The position numbers and the translations under genes are program-made. DNA of 64,000 bases from Baylisascaris procyonis (taxonomy: Eukaryota; Nematoda; Chromadorea; Rhabditida; Ascarididae), in NCBI GenBank assembly GCA_037389465.1, contig JAZARR010000229.1, positions 1,091,501 to 1,155,500 of the forward strand. Reading direction: 5' to 3'. The notes beneath the pieces are model-generated. The model was given only the letters and a program-made list of their open reading frames with translations, was not told where the DNA came from and made no database searches. Positions 49,101 to 60,935 of this stretch are shown in pieces (the first letter of the stretch is position 1; every line of letters begins with the position of its first letter).

Positions 49101-49592
49101 TGTCTTAGGTGGCGTTGTATATCTGTGCTGTTCGTGGTGTTGGATGCGGCTGCGATCTTTTGCGTGCGTTGAACTTTCTGCGGAAAGCATATGGTGCCGT
49201 GGTGGTGGACAGTTGGCAGCTTGTCTCATATTATTCAGTTCTGATATGAAGTTGAATAATGCCACTATCGGGCGCTTCCTTCGTAGAACAGAATGGCACG
49301 AGCGTACATCTAGCGTATAAGCTGTTTTAGTTTGCAGTTTGTACAGGTTTTCGCAAGGCAGGCCACATAAAACCTTTCACACGGGGGTTTGTCTCACATA
49401 GAATGAAATTAAGAAAGTAAATTGTAGGCTTTTGATGATGCGATTGCGGAGTTGGATACGCTGAACGAGGACTCCTACAAGGACAGCACGCTGATAATGC
49501 AGCTTTTGCGCGACAACCTCGCGCTGTGGACATCTGATGCTGGTGTCGGCGAGTACGAGGGTGGAGAGCCAGATGAATCAAGCGGGAACTAG
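43188..49592 (+). CDS. par-5: 14-3-3 family phosphoserine-binding protein, five exons
   Basis: Exons are 43188-43238, 44447-44695, 46310-46433, 48171-48334 and 49428-49592, all in phase, giving 250 residues (C. elegans PAR-5 has 248). 14-3-3 dimers bind phospho-Ser/Thr peptides and control kinases, cell polarity and stress signalling in the cytoplasm. Both family signatures are intact: [19 protein letters not shown] (from residue 43) and [20 protein letters not shown] near the C terminus. The phosphate-binding residues are present as K51, R58, R129 and Y130. The C-terminal tail is acidic and Gly-rich ([15 protein letters not shown]). Compared with the usually near-invariant nematode sequence, this copy has many substitutions (for example [19 protein letters not shown]), so the lineage evolves fast or this is a second paralogue. 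The symbol is by similarity; ftt-2 is the alternative. AATAAT signals lie about 45 bases after the stop. Confidence 0.95.
46926..47282. repeat. Pair of 66-bp direct repeats in 14-3-3 intron 3
   Basis: Copies at 46926-46991 and 47217-47282 share GGTTGGATCGCGTTAGTCGA, AAACCGAAGACAGCCGT and ATACACGCT, with about four to five differences, and are separated by 225 bases. The spacer has an open frame (47009-47269) but no recognisable protein. They could be ends of a small element or a local duplication. Confidence 0.8.
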
Positions 49593-49726
49593 ACAGGATG
49601 GTGGGAGAGAGGACACGGCCTTGTTCGTAACCTTCTAATAATAATTTATTGCAATTTTTATTCTGGAAGAGTGGATTTTTTTCGAGGGTTTGAGGGTGTT
49701 CAAATTGGGTTGGATTTTTTTTCCGG

Positions 49727-49850
49727 GAACCTCATATTTTAACAACGACACTGTTGGCCCTGAGATGAGAACCTTATATTTTTAACAACGGTACTGTTGG
49801 CACTCAGATGAGAACCTTATTTTTAACAACGGTACTGTTGGTACTAAGAT
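49727..49850 (+). repeat. Three tandem copies of a 42-bp unit
   Basis: The unit has the form GAGAACCTTATATTTTTAAC, then AACGGTACTGTTGG, then a 3-4 base variable stretch ending AGAT. Copies start near 49727, 49768 and 49810. The first copy is the most diverged. It lies about 135 bases past the 14-3-3 stop, so it may be in the 3' UTR or just beyond it. Confidence 0.85.
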
Positions 49851-50679
49851 ATTACTGGAACTTCTGCTTTGCTGTTTTTTTGTTGCTACTCTGAGCTATG
49901 TGTCACTGTACCTTCCCGGAATTTGGTATAAAGAGATTCATTGTTCAAGTATCGGGATGGGTTTGACGAGTTACCATTTAGGGTCACAGTGTTTCTCGAA
50001 CGTTTATCCCACATTCTTGTACTGTTCACGTCTAATGTTCCCATCCGAAGGCCTTTGATTGTCTTCGTGTCTCTTGTTGGACTGTTCTGGTTGCTGTCTC
50101 GCCTCTTCTCCATCAGTTCAGCTGCTTTCATGGAAATATGTCGGCAGTTGTTGCGACGTGTGAGCTCTGGTCCTTCCTCCCGCCTATTTGCCGTATCTTT
50201 GTTTATGCGGTGTAGACGTTCATTTAGCTGCCGAACGCTGCTTATTTTCTATACGACAGTGGCCGGTGTTTGTTATGTGTTCGTTGGATTATGGCTTTTT
50301 TGTCGAGATTTACACTTTTTTGTCGTCTTGCGTTTGCAGAAACACACACAGAACAAACAGATGTTCAACACATATGGTGCTTAAGTGCCGGATTTGGATT
50401 GGTAAAAACCGACCGAATTCTCGATTTCCGATAGGTTCGGTCGGTTAGTTCCCATCACTGGCTGCACAAGTAGCAGCACAGTGGTATTATGCAAAGTGCG
50501 TTTTTCCGTCAGGTGTTTGGAATTGTTGAGCTGATGCTTTATCCATGAGGATGGGGGGCGGAGATGGCGGAGGTCCTGAGCGTGGTCTCGGTCATGCTTT
50601 CTTTTGGCATTATCAATAATTCAGGTAATGCTTCCGCCCCAAATTTATTTCAGAGTTATGGTCAGGGTGTGCGGCGAAT

Positions 50680-50792
50680 GTGTGTGCGCGCGGGGGCGTG
50701 TGTGTGTGTGCGTGTATGTGCATGCATGCGTGCGCACGTGTGTGCGTGCGTGTGTGCATGAGTGTGTGCGTGCGTGCGTGTGTGTGTGTGTT
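50680..50792. repeat. GT/GC minisatellite
   Basis: This is an alternating purine-pyrimidine tract of TGTG, TGCG and CATG steps over about 110 bases. It opens spurious Cys/Val-rich frames on the plus strand and His/Thr-rich frames on the minus strand. Such DNA can adopt Z-form. Confidence 0.9.
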
Positions 50793-52868
50793 GGAGGCAA
50801 AATGCACTGAAATATTTCGTTTGTATGCCCATCTGGAGAGCACAAAATTGGTCATGTTTTTATAAAAAAATGACATCCCCTATCAACTCGTTCCGTTGAA
50901 AACGTTTGCCAAAGGATGGAATTGCTTGTGTTTTTCTGTGTTAAATAGATAGAACAGACCAGCTGTTTAATGCAACCTGACAGGTATAAATTCGACTCGA
51001 AGAGTTGTTAAATGCAAGTATGTTCATGTGCCTTTTAGTTCTTCAGAAGTTTAGTGGGCATTTGTGATTAACTTTTTGTGTAGCTTTTAGCTGTTATTGC
51101 GGTTATATGGTGCACTGTGGCGTAGTACCCATAGATGACGTTAAAACACGGTACAGTTCAGCTACATTATCAGCCTAAAACGCTGTACTATATTATGGGC
51201 CATGACCATATCGGGACGAATGAGCAGTTCATGCGTTGAAGGTGAATCTCTTATTTGTGTCTTTGTTAAAAACCTCTACGAAAACAACCAGCTGAAACTT
51301 GGTCGGTTCTTGCAATTTTCTTGAGCGATGTATCCTTCCACTTATCGATATTTTATCACGCGAAGCACGTTCATGTTCTGAAGATTTCGTAATATCTTCC
51401 AATGAGCCAGCACATCGAAGATAACCCATCAATGCACTGTGATTGGAACATCAGTCGATATTTCAATAGCAATAGAAACATGGAACAAAACTCTATAAGA
51501 AAGTACAGTATAAAAAGCTGAATTCGTCAGTTCGCTTCATCTGAATTCACAGATGAGAGCAGAAATAATCTGACAAGGAAAACGGCGACGTCCACATCCA
51601 AACGCGTTTCACATGTACGACTTCTCTGTTTGAATGTGATAATATCCATCTCGAATATATTTTCCATCCAAAGATGCATTATTCATTACTTTCGTTTACC
51701 TTGTATTATTCATGTTACTTTAAAGTTTAGTGTAACTTGTAAATAATTCACATTACAATATCATTTTTTCAAGCAAATGAAGATGACAAGAGTCCACTAC
51801 CCACCAGTGATTTCTTGCAGCCGAATGTCAATAAATAAAGCCAATCAAACGACGAGAAATTACACAGGAATAATCACCACTGCATTATAGAACAGCATTT
51901 CTACGAATCCTCTCACTTCGCCTCACAGTTTTAACCGATCACTTCGTCGCATAGATTGTATTCCAAAACATTTACTTTCCCGAGCAACAAACGCGTTTTA
52001 ATGAAAACAAAATTTCTTGACTTCCTTATGAAGTGTTTCGAATATTTTTTATTGTTGTGTGAAGAAAGATGCATAATTAATTTATCACAAAGCAAAACAC
52101 TACATCCACAATCCATAAAATGAAAGAAAAACAACGCAACAGTGGTGATGGAAGTGAGAAGGGTGATCTAAACATTTTACACCAAATCAAAACAACTTTA
52201 GAGGCACAACCTGAGAAGTAAACCTTACGCAAATTTCCACCCAAATATGATATGTCTAGATGAAATCAACTAATAACCATCAGTAAAATTAGTTGTGCTG
52301 CATTTAACAGTAATTTAGCCATTCTCAGTGATCATTCTATGTATTCTTGAAGATAGTAACACAACAATCTTAATGGAAATAAGCCCTCTTCCCCTTACCT
52401 GCACTTATCATTATCACTTTCACAGATGTAACCGTTACTGAGATTTGAAAACTTATTCCCCTATCCATCCTATAGCGGGGAACATCCCCCTGTCTACCTA
52501 GAAATCCTCGATACAATACTGCAGATGTGACAAATAAAACTGAAACCCAAATAAAATCATCAATGTACTCCTTATTAACAGAAGATGATAACAAACAAAA
52601 CGAATTATGCGAAGGTTTTGCAAATATTCCATCTGGATAAAATCGCAGACAGGCTGTGCTCGTATCACCTCTTTGAATTTCATTTCAAACGAACGGATAA
52701 AATTCTCTGTAAAAAATTCACAGAAACGCATCTGAAATTTCACATGAATAATCGATATATAAAAAGAAGAAACTTTCCGTAATCTTCGAAAATGCAATTG
52801 CTTCACAATTTAACCACCTCTACCCCTTCCCAAAAAAAGAATTATATCAGAGGAAAGTGAACAAAGAT

Positions 52869-55800
52869 CTAGAGCAAACGTCGTCGTCGCTCACTTGCCA
52901 TTGGCGCCTTAACGCGCTCAACAACCGAATCGAAAAATTTCGATAAGATTATACGATTCGTTGAGCCTGGAGCCATCGCCTTACGACAATCAACATTTAT
53001 ACGATCGTATCCTGCCTAAAATTAATTTGCGTTTCCTGAAATGAAATATTCCACGAATTACTCTTACTGCAAAATTCTCGATAGCAGCATATTCAAGATC
53101 ATCCAATCGAACCTATTAATTGCTTAAAACAAAACCTCCAAGGAATAAACGGAAAAGTTATGGCTTGATATAGGTCATAAATAACTAATTCCTTATGTGA
53201 CCATGTGTCGCTAATTAAAGATCATAATATTGTTGCATTTCATGAACGAAGCGTTTACCTTAAAATAAAACATTCAAATCGTAGCTTGAGAAAAATTTGG
53301 AGTTTTCTGTACAGATTCCTCGCAGGCTATTATAAAACACACCTGTTTTGCACGTTCAGGAGCCAGGTCGAGTTTGCAGCCAACGACGAGTGTCGGGATG
53401 GGTGTACTCTCGATATCGGCTAGCAACGGCCTTAGGTTACTCATTGAAGGCACACTTGTTAGGGTGCTGGTGCTGTCCCCACGTAACAACGAGACCCACT
53501 GCGCAAGACTTGTCTCGCTTTTGCTATTGCTCAGGTCGTGCACTAATATTGCACCAGCTGCACCTGTAAATTTCAAATTTAAACTTTTGCATCAGTGAGG
53601 AATATCAACATTTAGGGGTTTCAAGCCAGACAATATTTCATTCAACAGTTCATTCTGTTCCCCCAGTTACCCTGGATATCTTCCGGGAAGTGTATTGTGA
53701 AGAAGCCACCCTCCGAGTTTTTGTCGGGATTCCTCTTTCTTGGTCAACATCTCCGACTTACTCCCCGCAAACAGTTCTGTCCTCTCTTTTCCCCAGCTGT
53801 TTGCCTTTGATAAATTCGCTTCCTTCCAGACCACTTCTGACAAGATCGATCTGCGACGAGAGAAAACTAACCTCATACCTCGTAAGAATACCTGTACCGG
53901 CGCAGAAACCTCACCTTCCTGTGGGAACTCCTAAATTGTTTTCCGATGCATTCCACTTTGACTACAATGCTCTCCAACTTCTTCTTCGAGCTCCTTGATT
54001 GAACAATCCTCCTCTCCTGAGATCCCCAGTCAAATCGCCTCCCTGACTTTGATTTCCCCACGCTAAAAGTTTCGTCGATGGCCGCTCCCTTCTCGTCCAC
54101 CGACGAAAATCGTCCGCTCGCAGCACCACTTTTAAGCATCTCCCGAGGCATTCGAAATGATTATCAAAAACATTAAAAATGTATGCACCTCAAATACACA
54201 TTAATAACAACAAACCTCTGATAGTGAAGAAAAAGATAGGAAGTATGACGATAATGAAAACCTTCAAGGAACACCGCCGATGCCTTCTGATGCATGGTGG
54301 ATCCTCCAATATCCCAAAGCTCGATCAGCTCGGTTTGCTCTTCCGCACTTCCTGCACGATATTGGTGAGCGATCACTGAGACTGCGCATCCCACAGTGCT
54401 ATTCGGGAAAACGTCCACTCTGCAAGTGTCAATCGTTTTCAACTTATCAAAAGCACACTATTCTTATCATGTGATGAACCGATCGAAATAAACATGACCA
54501 AAGGACAAGAGAGCATTACTAGTCTCAAGAAGTAACCTGGAGTAGTGACTTTTCTGTATTGGCTCTCTGAAAGTTGCGCTAATTTATATTCTGCTTTAAA
54601 TGACTAAAATCACCCTATCATATATTGTATTTTCGAAATGCCTTTGCAAGAACTCACTATATTACCCCATCCCATTCTTGAAAGGCCAATAAATCAAAGT
54701 TAACTACTATTCTGCACTATTTTATCATCCTTGCCGAGTAAATCGTTCCATATATTCTATAATATAACTGTGCATAAATTATTCTATATATTTTACAGCG
54801 TCAAAAAATACGTAAAATATTAAATTCTACTTTACTTCATATTAAATGTAACAATATTCATTTAATGTAACAATATTTCAATATTAAATTCATCATTATT
54901 TAAATGTAACTGTTTTATGTTATCAAATGGTGCAGAATAGAGTAATATATTATTGTTTATGACCTATAGGAAAAGATTATGGAACCAGAAAGCGGTTTTA
55001 ACGACAGTCTACGGTCGTAAGCCATCAATCACCATGAACTTCAACCACTAATCAATTAAGGAGCTCACATCCAGCACTGAATACAAACCAGAAATCCTCT
55101 ACGGTGCCGATAGGTAAAGCTCTATGAGCAATATGCTGCATATGTTATTCGAAAAATTTCACTCAGTGAATTCGTGTGTGGTTTGCGAACTCAGTTAGCA
55201 GTGTTCCATGAAGATTGCTGTGTACGAACTAACAAGGAACGTTTAATTCAATACGAGATACCTATTTTATTGTACTCAACCAGCTGAGGCTTCATTGTTT
55301 TCTTGAAGTTTCACTCATTCATTATCAGCATTGTGAATGACCGATAAAAGGGCATTATATGATCGATACTGCACTTTAGTCTAGAATCGAAATCAATCCT
55401 AAACTCTCATCGACCAAGCAAAGCAACAGTAATTGTGACTGCGAATCTCACTTCCATGTACGTAAAATGGTAATTAAGCACCTTTCTTTATTTAAAAAAG
55501 AATGGGGGCCCCTAATTAGTTTTTAAAAATTGAAAGACACTGTTAGTGGAATATAAACATGCTGAGTATGTACCAACGTTGTAAGTTGTCCTACAAATCG
55601 CTTGCTTTTATGGGGATGGTTACAGTTCCCGATTGAATAAATCAATCGATTGTTTGGAGGGTACGGTAAAGTATAACCTATCAGCGGTTTTTCTCTTCAG
55701 CATTAATTTGACACGAAGACACTACAAGTGGCAGGCATTGGACACCTGTGATGTTTAGAAAGTAGCACGTTAAGAAAACCTGGTCGAAGTTATATGGAAA

Positions 55801-55916
55801 TGATGAGTCTGAAAACATCGTATCAAAGCAAACATAGACCTGTTACAGACGACGTTCACAAATGAACTTTTGCCCACTCCTGAGCTGCCCAGCACAACCA
55901 CCTTGAGGGAACTCAT
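52869..55916 (-). CDS. RABL3: RABL3, Rab-like small GTPase, five exons
   Basis: In transcript order the exons are 55916-55840, 54419-54262, 53563-53343, 53112-53068 and 53015-52869. Phases agree throughout, giving 215 residues (human 236). G1 is GSSGVGKS (residues 10-17). The G3 region is the RABL3-type WDIGG (61-65) in place of WDTAG. G4 is CKLD (141-144) in place of NKxD. INVDCRKAMAPGS with ILSKFFDSVVE matches the human C-terminal region INLDCTNPRYLAAGSS with KLSRFFDKVIE. There is no C-terminal prenylation cysteine, as in the family. Exon 4 is only 45 bases (15 codons, VRLDDLEYAAIENFA) and supplies the segment otherwise missing. RABL3 homologues have been linked to Ras-family prenylation and cell proliferation. 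The start ATG overlaps the stop of DPH4 as ATGA. AG acceptor sites 6 and 13 bases upstream of the ATG (tcag, tttag) could take a spliced leader. Confidence 0.9.
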
Positions 55917-57326
55917 TGTCGACTGACCTCTAAACAAAGGGAACAACTGGAACACTCAAACAATGCCGATTCAACGATGCGATTCAAGTCGATATGATCC
56001 ACAATATATTCTCCGCCACAACTGAAAAACCTCATGATTGTCCGGAGCTATATCGTGATCTTGATGAAAAGAGAACTCAAAACAGAATGAGAGTCAATTA
56101 TTGACCGAATTTGGCCGAATTAGGCATTGATATTACACGTCACTCATAACCGCAAATAACGATGTCATAATGTAGGATTTGTGACGAGGAATTCATGTTG
56201 AGTGTTGGGATCAGAGTAACTAAATCAAAGGCAAGCATATTTGCCAAGCGAAGCAGCTATGCCTCTACCCCAACAACCAGAATCCATCAACCTCCACTTA
56301 ACTAAATAGAGCAAATTGCGAGGACAGATTAATAAATCCTCAAAGTTCCATAGCAACTGGATTCTGAATGGCTTAAAAGAGGTGCATCTGCCGATAGATA
56401 GCACACTGCAAATATTCGTTGATTTTCTTGTAAAACTAGGGCGAATTTATGAAGAACTCTTGAGATGCATCTGCGCAACGCTACGATAGATAAAAATAAA
56501 GAAAAATCACACGGTAACAGTTTGAAGTTGGTGTTAATATCAATCAGATCAAACGAAAACAAATAGAGCATTATGAAAACCTATTAAACGTTAAAAAACA
56601 ACGGAAAATTGGAACAACAATAATATCACTTTATATAACAGAATTATAAAAAATATGAGGAATTAAAAGAAATAAAAAAACTTACATGAAAGCGAAATCA
56701 CAATCTCACCTGCAATATTGCTCGATACGTTGAGTGGTTTCGTCAACGATAACTTTGTTGCCAATAATTCCCTTCTTCGCTCTCAGCTGTTGCTCTCTCA
56801 ACCAAATATCGTAACTCTTTCGTGATGAATCCTCTCTGAACAAACATATACGATCACAATTTAGGCATAACAAGATGACTAATTACCGATTCATCCAATC
56901 GCAATCCTTCTTATAAATCAAACAATCAAGTGTGCTATTACATCGTCAAAGAGCTCAATAACAATCCACTCATGAATCCCATCAAATACTGAAAGACCAT
57001 CCCACAAGGGCACAGCAGTGATTAAATTGAAATAGCTAGATGACACCACATGCATCTCAACATACGGAAACATCCACACACCGATAACAAACCACGGGGG
57101 ATTCAAAAACTCAAAAACATTTTTTTCTTGCCTACAAAATACTTTACAAAAATACTGTGAGCACATACTTAAGCGTCTTCCACGCGTTAGTAATCAGCGT
57201 CACCGCGCTCGTGTCGGCACCTCCTTTGTCTGGATGGTTGTCCCTAAGTGACCGGAAATAGGCGCTTTTCAATTCAGTAGGCGATGCGTTTGAACAGCAT
57301 CCGAGAACGTCGTAGCATGTCCTCAT
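55913..57326 (-). CDS. DNAJC24: DPH4/DNAJC24, J-domain co-chaperone for diphthamide synthesis
   Basis: In transcript order the exons are 57326-57169, 56835-56710 and 56021-55913, in phase 2/1 at both joints, giving 130 residues (human 149). The N-terminal J domain has CYDVLGC, ELKSAYFRSLR and the HPD motif at 31-33 (HPDKGG). Exon 2 is a linker with SYDIWLREQQLRAKKGIIGN. The C-terminal CSL zinc finger has ligands C94 and C96 (QYCSCGGEY) and C118 and C121 (FECSSCSLC), with C124 extra. The family donates electrons or iron to the Dph1-Dph2 radical enzyme that starts diphthamide formation on elongation factor 2, in the cytosol, and stimulates Hsp70 ATPase. The ATG is the first in frame after an upstream stop. 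Its TGA stop shares ATGA with the RABL3 start, so the two genes probably form an operon. Confidence 0.9.
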
Positions 57327-57337
57327 TGCCTCATCCT

Positions 57338-57702
57338 CTACACCAAAACTGAATCATAAGTACTCGCCGAGTTATATACCTGCTGCAACTTAATGACAGA
57401 TGCTAAATATTGCGTAATTTTACTTGCAAAATTTGTGCAAATTTCTAAATTCTGCTGCTCATAATGAGGCGTTACGTCGTTGGATTCTTCGTGAGTCCAT
57501 GTCTTTAGATTCGGTCCCTCTTGTTTACATTCGGCAACAATAATGACCCTCCTGAAAGGTGCCTTTTGCAGGAGGTGTGGATTCTCGAGAGCTTCGAAAG
57601 AACAGGTTTGAGGAACGAAGGAAAAAGGAAGGAAAATATCTGAACAATTACTGCAACCTTTTCCATGAACCAAGAGAAATCAAAATCGAGATACACGCTC
57701 AT
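57338..57702 (-). CDS. Candidate small gene just upstream of DPH4, unknown product
   Basis: I do not recognise this protein. A possible model has exon 1 57702-57658 (MSVYLDFDFSWFMEK) and exon 2 57583-57338, separated by a 74-base pyrimidine-rich intron with the acceptor ctctcgag, in phase 0. The total is 96 residues. Exon 2 includes APFRRVIIVAECKQEG, PNLKTW and the helix-like NLEICTNFASKITQYLASV. The TAG stop lies 11 bases before the DPH4 ATG, with acceptor-like attcag and gtgtag between Leu/Val codons near the stop. A second possible donor (CAG, then gtatat) at 57377 would truncate or reroute the end. The intron is far shorter than its neighbours and both splice sites are weak, so confidence is low. 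The reading frame itself extends unspliced to 57673. Confidence 0.35.
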
Positions 57703-60700
57703 CGTCGTAGACTCAACATTCTCCCTCTCCCTTTGCCTTTCGGCTTCGGATGAGGGTTAGGGATCGAAATTAGAGTCGCAGCCAAAGCCTCATTTCTCAG
57801 CCGAATAGAGCAAAATCAACGTTGAGGTTCCCATCGCAGACTCAAGCATTTTCCCAAGCGCTCTCTTTTTTTGGTATTATGTTCGGTTTAGGGAGAGGAT
57901 AAAATCTCATCAAATAAGGAAGACAGTTGAAAGACATCAAATGAACGTGAATGGATAATTTTTAGAAGTGAAATTGTGAGTTCACATTGAAATACGTATC
58001 ACTTTCGTTTCCATCGTAGAAGAAACAAGCGAAAATGGGTATGTGAACAAGTAAACATCGCAATCTACTCCCTGTTCACCTATAAAAATAACATTCCACA
58101 ATTTGAATAAGTGCTTATGGGGAAATAACGCTATGAACCAAATGAACCTCTGAGACGTTAACGCTTACAACAAGAAGGAATCGACTTTTTGATGGATTGA
58201 TTAAATTTTCGGGAATTATGCAAAAATTGGAAACGAAAATTTGCTAACCAAAGAACTTGCATAATGCAAAACTTATGTTGCTTTCTGGAACGAAACGATA
58301 TTAACCAACGGCAAACAATGAACAGCAAACTCGCAATAGCACTTTAATTACGCCTAGCACTCCTCCGACGCCTAGAAAATCGACGAAAAAACTTCTCAAC
58401 TCGGCAGATCATTCGTTATCCTCATATGAGGGGGATACGATGAATCTGCTTTAAATAAACCCCTCCCCCGTTCTGATCGAGGTCATATCTGCATGGAACA
58501 TAGCCAAAACAATACCACGATTGGGCAAACGGAAATAACGAAACAACGTTGCCGCTTATGCAAGCCTCTAAATAGAACAACGTAAAATGACAGCAGAATA
58601 GTGAAATTTATTGCATTATATACGCAAAGCAAAACAAGTAGAGTTCAGGCTTCGTGATAAAACAACAATTGTGTAACTGCAAATAACCCGTCCACGAGCA
58701 GTTTCTTCACTCGTATTTCGCACTTCGCAAATGTCGATTCTGCCCATAGGAAGCGTCTTATAACTTCGAAAAGCATTGAATGTCATAAGCTCAGCTTGAA
58801 TTTAAAACGTTGTATTGCAAAGGAATAAATGATGCTGAGTTGTCACCATTCAAAATATGAAATATAAAGAAGACGATATGCAATGCGAATAAGAGGCATT
58901 CAACAATCCCTCAAAAGGTCACTGATTACAAGGAATTAATGATCTCATTAGAAGCTTATCCAATGCGAAAAGGAAACCCACTACAAAAATTGGGAAATTT
59001 TGAAGGTTGGCCCTTCTTGCTAATAAATTTATCTCGACAACGTATGACAAACTTTCCGGATGACGAATTTCGGTTTTTTTAGCACCATTTTGGCAACAAA
59101 ACTAAGACAACAAGCACTAATGTTCCGAGCTTTTCAAAGCGAAGGTGCAAAAATGTGCTGATACGAAGACGTAAAGGTACGAGGATGGAGGTGAAGGGTG
59201 GAATAAGGGAAAGGAATATAGAGCGAAGGGAATCACGAAACTGTCCGTGGACGACTAGATATTCGTTAACTCAAAAGAAGAGATCGAATAACTCAAAATT
59301 AGCTCAACTCTTATAATGAGAATCGAAACAATCCGATAAAGAGAGGATATATTCAAGCAAAACAATGATAATAATTGGTACTGTAGCAATCCTTTGAAAG
59401 ATCTCTATTCACAATAATATCAAATCGAAACGGCTAAAATAATGCAAAAATGACCAGAATACAACTCTATAGTCAATGTGAGCTATTCTTATGTGCGCAT
59501 AATATATACATATTTCAAATAAAAACTGCACTAACGCAATTAACCATCAACATCAATTGCTGTTTGAAATTACATCAATGAAGACAATGGAAAATTCGAA
59601 TCGTGGCAGCAATGCAATCGAATTCTAAACGATATTCATTCAACTGATACAATAAAAATTTCATGCGAATTAATTTAATGCTCATTCATATAGACAATTA
59701 TGTTAGGGTCATAGCCACGAAGGGAAGAAACAAAGAATTTTCTCTCCGCGGCCAAAGATCAGCCGTGAAGCTGTCTTCGGCTATGGAAATATGAATAACA
59801 ATTTTTGATTGGCCTGCATTCACTATATAAAGTTTAAAAATACAAGTATTATGCCTGCACTACATCCCATCCTCGACAAAATTTTAAGGATTCTACTGAA
59901 ACCGTCATTCTAATCCACATACTAGATTATTTCGCAACTGTTGCACCGAGAAATAATCGTGAAAAACAAATGCATTCTAGCTACGAATCGAGCATTTTAA
60001 GTTCTCGGTTAAATTTGGTTCCATTTGGGTTGAGATTAGCTGTTCAATTGGAAGCGAATTCGACCCGCCTTTACATAATCACCTATTAATCGGTTTCCAT
60101 TGCAATCTGACACGGATTGCATTCATTCAAACTGTACTCTTTCAAACGAGATAAAATTAGTGCGAAAAAATATCGCGTAGATTTTTCCTATAGTGCAACG
60201 AAATAGAAGCCGTACACAATTCACTTTTTTAAAGCAGTGAATCTTTAAGAACCCTAATTTGCATTCGATTCCCTCTAAGATTACAGAGCGCCTTTTCCAA
60301 TTCTTGTCTCCACTAGCTGCACAACTAGGAAATAAACATGAATTAAAACCCAACAAAACTTGATTAATGAATGGGTCAAATCCAAACGTGTTCACGTTTA
60401 CAAGCCCGTTCCCTCTCTCTCCGAAAAAAGGCTGTTCAAAATTATAAACCTTGAAATGCCGCAAGCAACATCTTTCTCTATATACAGATTGCTTACTCGT
60501 TCCGTTCCAGTAAATGCTGGTCTTTTGAAAACAAGATTATGTAGCTTATCAGAATTTGAAAGCTTAGGACGTTCCAAAAGAGGAAACAAAGCATAGAACA
60601 CAATGTTAAGTAGAAGGACTTCACAGTAAACATCTCTTGATATGCAGCACAATCAAGATATCGGATGGGATCTATAAAACAAAATTTTTGGTTCACCTTC

Positions 60701-60935
60701 CATCCAGCTGGCTGGTTGCACTAAACTATGTGATTTAATCTAAACAAATCTGAAGAATACCTCAAATAACAGATAGATTTGGCAATTTAAGCAAAAGAAA
60801 CTAATTTGGCTTTCAATCTGTAACAGTCACAGCAACTTCCAAAACCATAAATCCCTCATCTGGAACATAGTCAATCTCTCGTTAATCTGTATGTTTAGAA
60901 TCAACGCCGAAAACCAAGTTCCATATCAGTCCAAT
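57703..60935. other. Intergenic stretch between TMEM185-like gene and DPH4 cluster
   Basis: AT-rich DNA with stop codons dense in all frames over most of 57800-60100. Short frames at 60123-60696 on both strands overlap each other and show no family. The promoter of the DPH4 cluster should lie near its left end (about 57700-58000). Confidence 0.5.

Larger units (their letters stand above)
49593..52868. other. Convergent intergenic stretch between 14-3-3 and RABL3
   Basis: This region lies between the 3' ends of 14-3-3 (plus) and RABL3 (minus). It contains the tandem repeat at 49727-49850 and the GT-rich tract at 50680-50792, plus an AT-rich right half. No gene is recognised. Confidence 0.5.

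Noticed and set aside
50604..50876. Cys/Val-rich and His/Thr-rich frames
   Set aside because: Direct translation of the GT/GC minisatellite.
57559..57753. Lys/Arg/Glu-rich plus frame MPFAGG...
   Set aside because: It is the reverse complement of the minus candidate exon upstream of DPH4 and its charge pattern follows from that.
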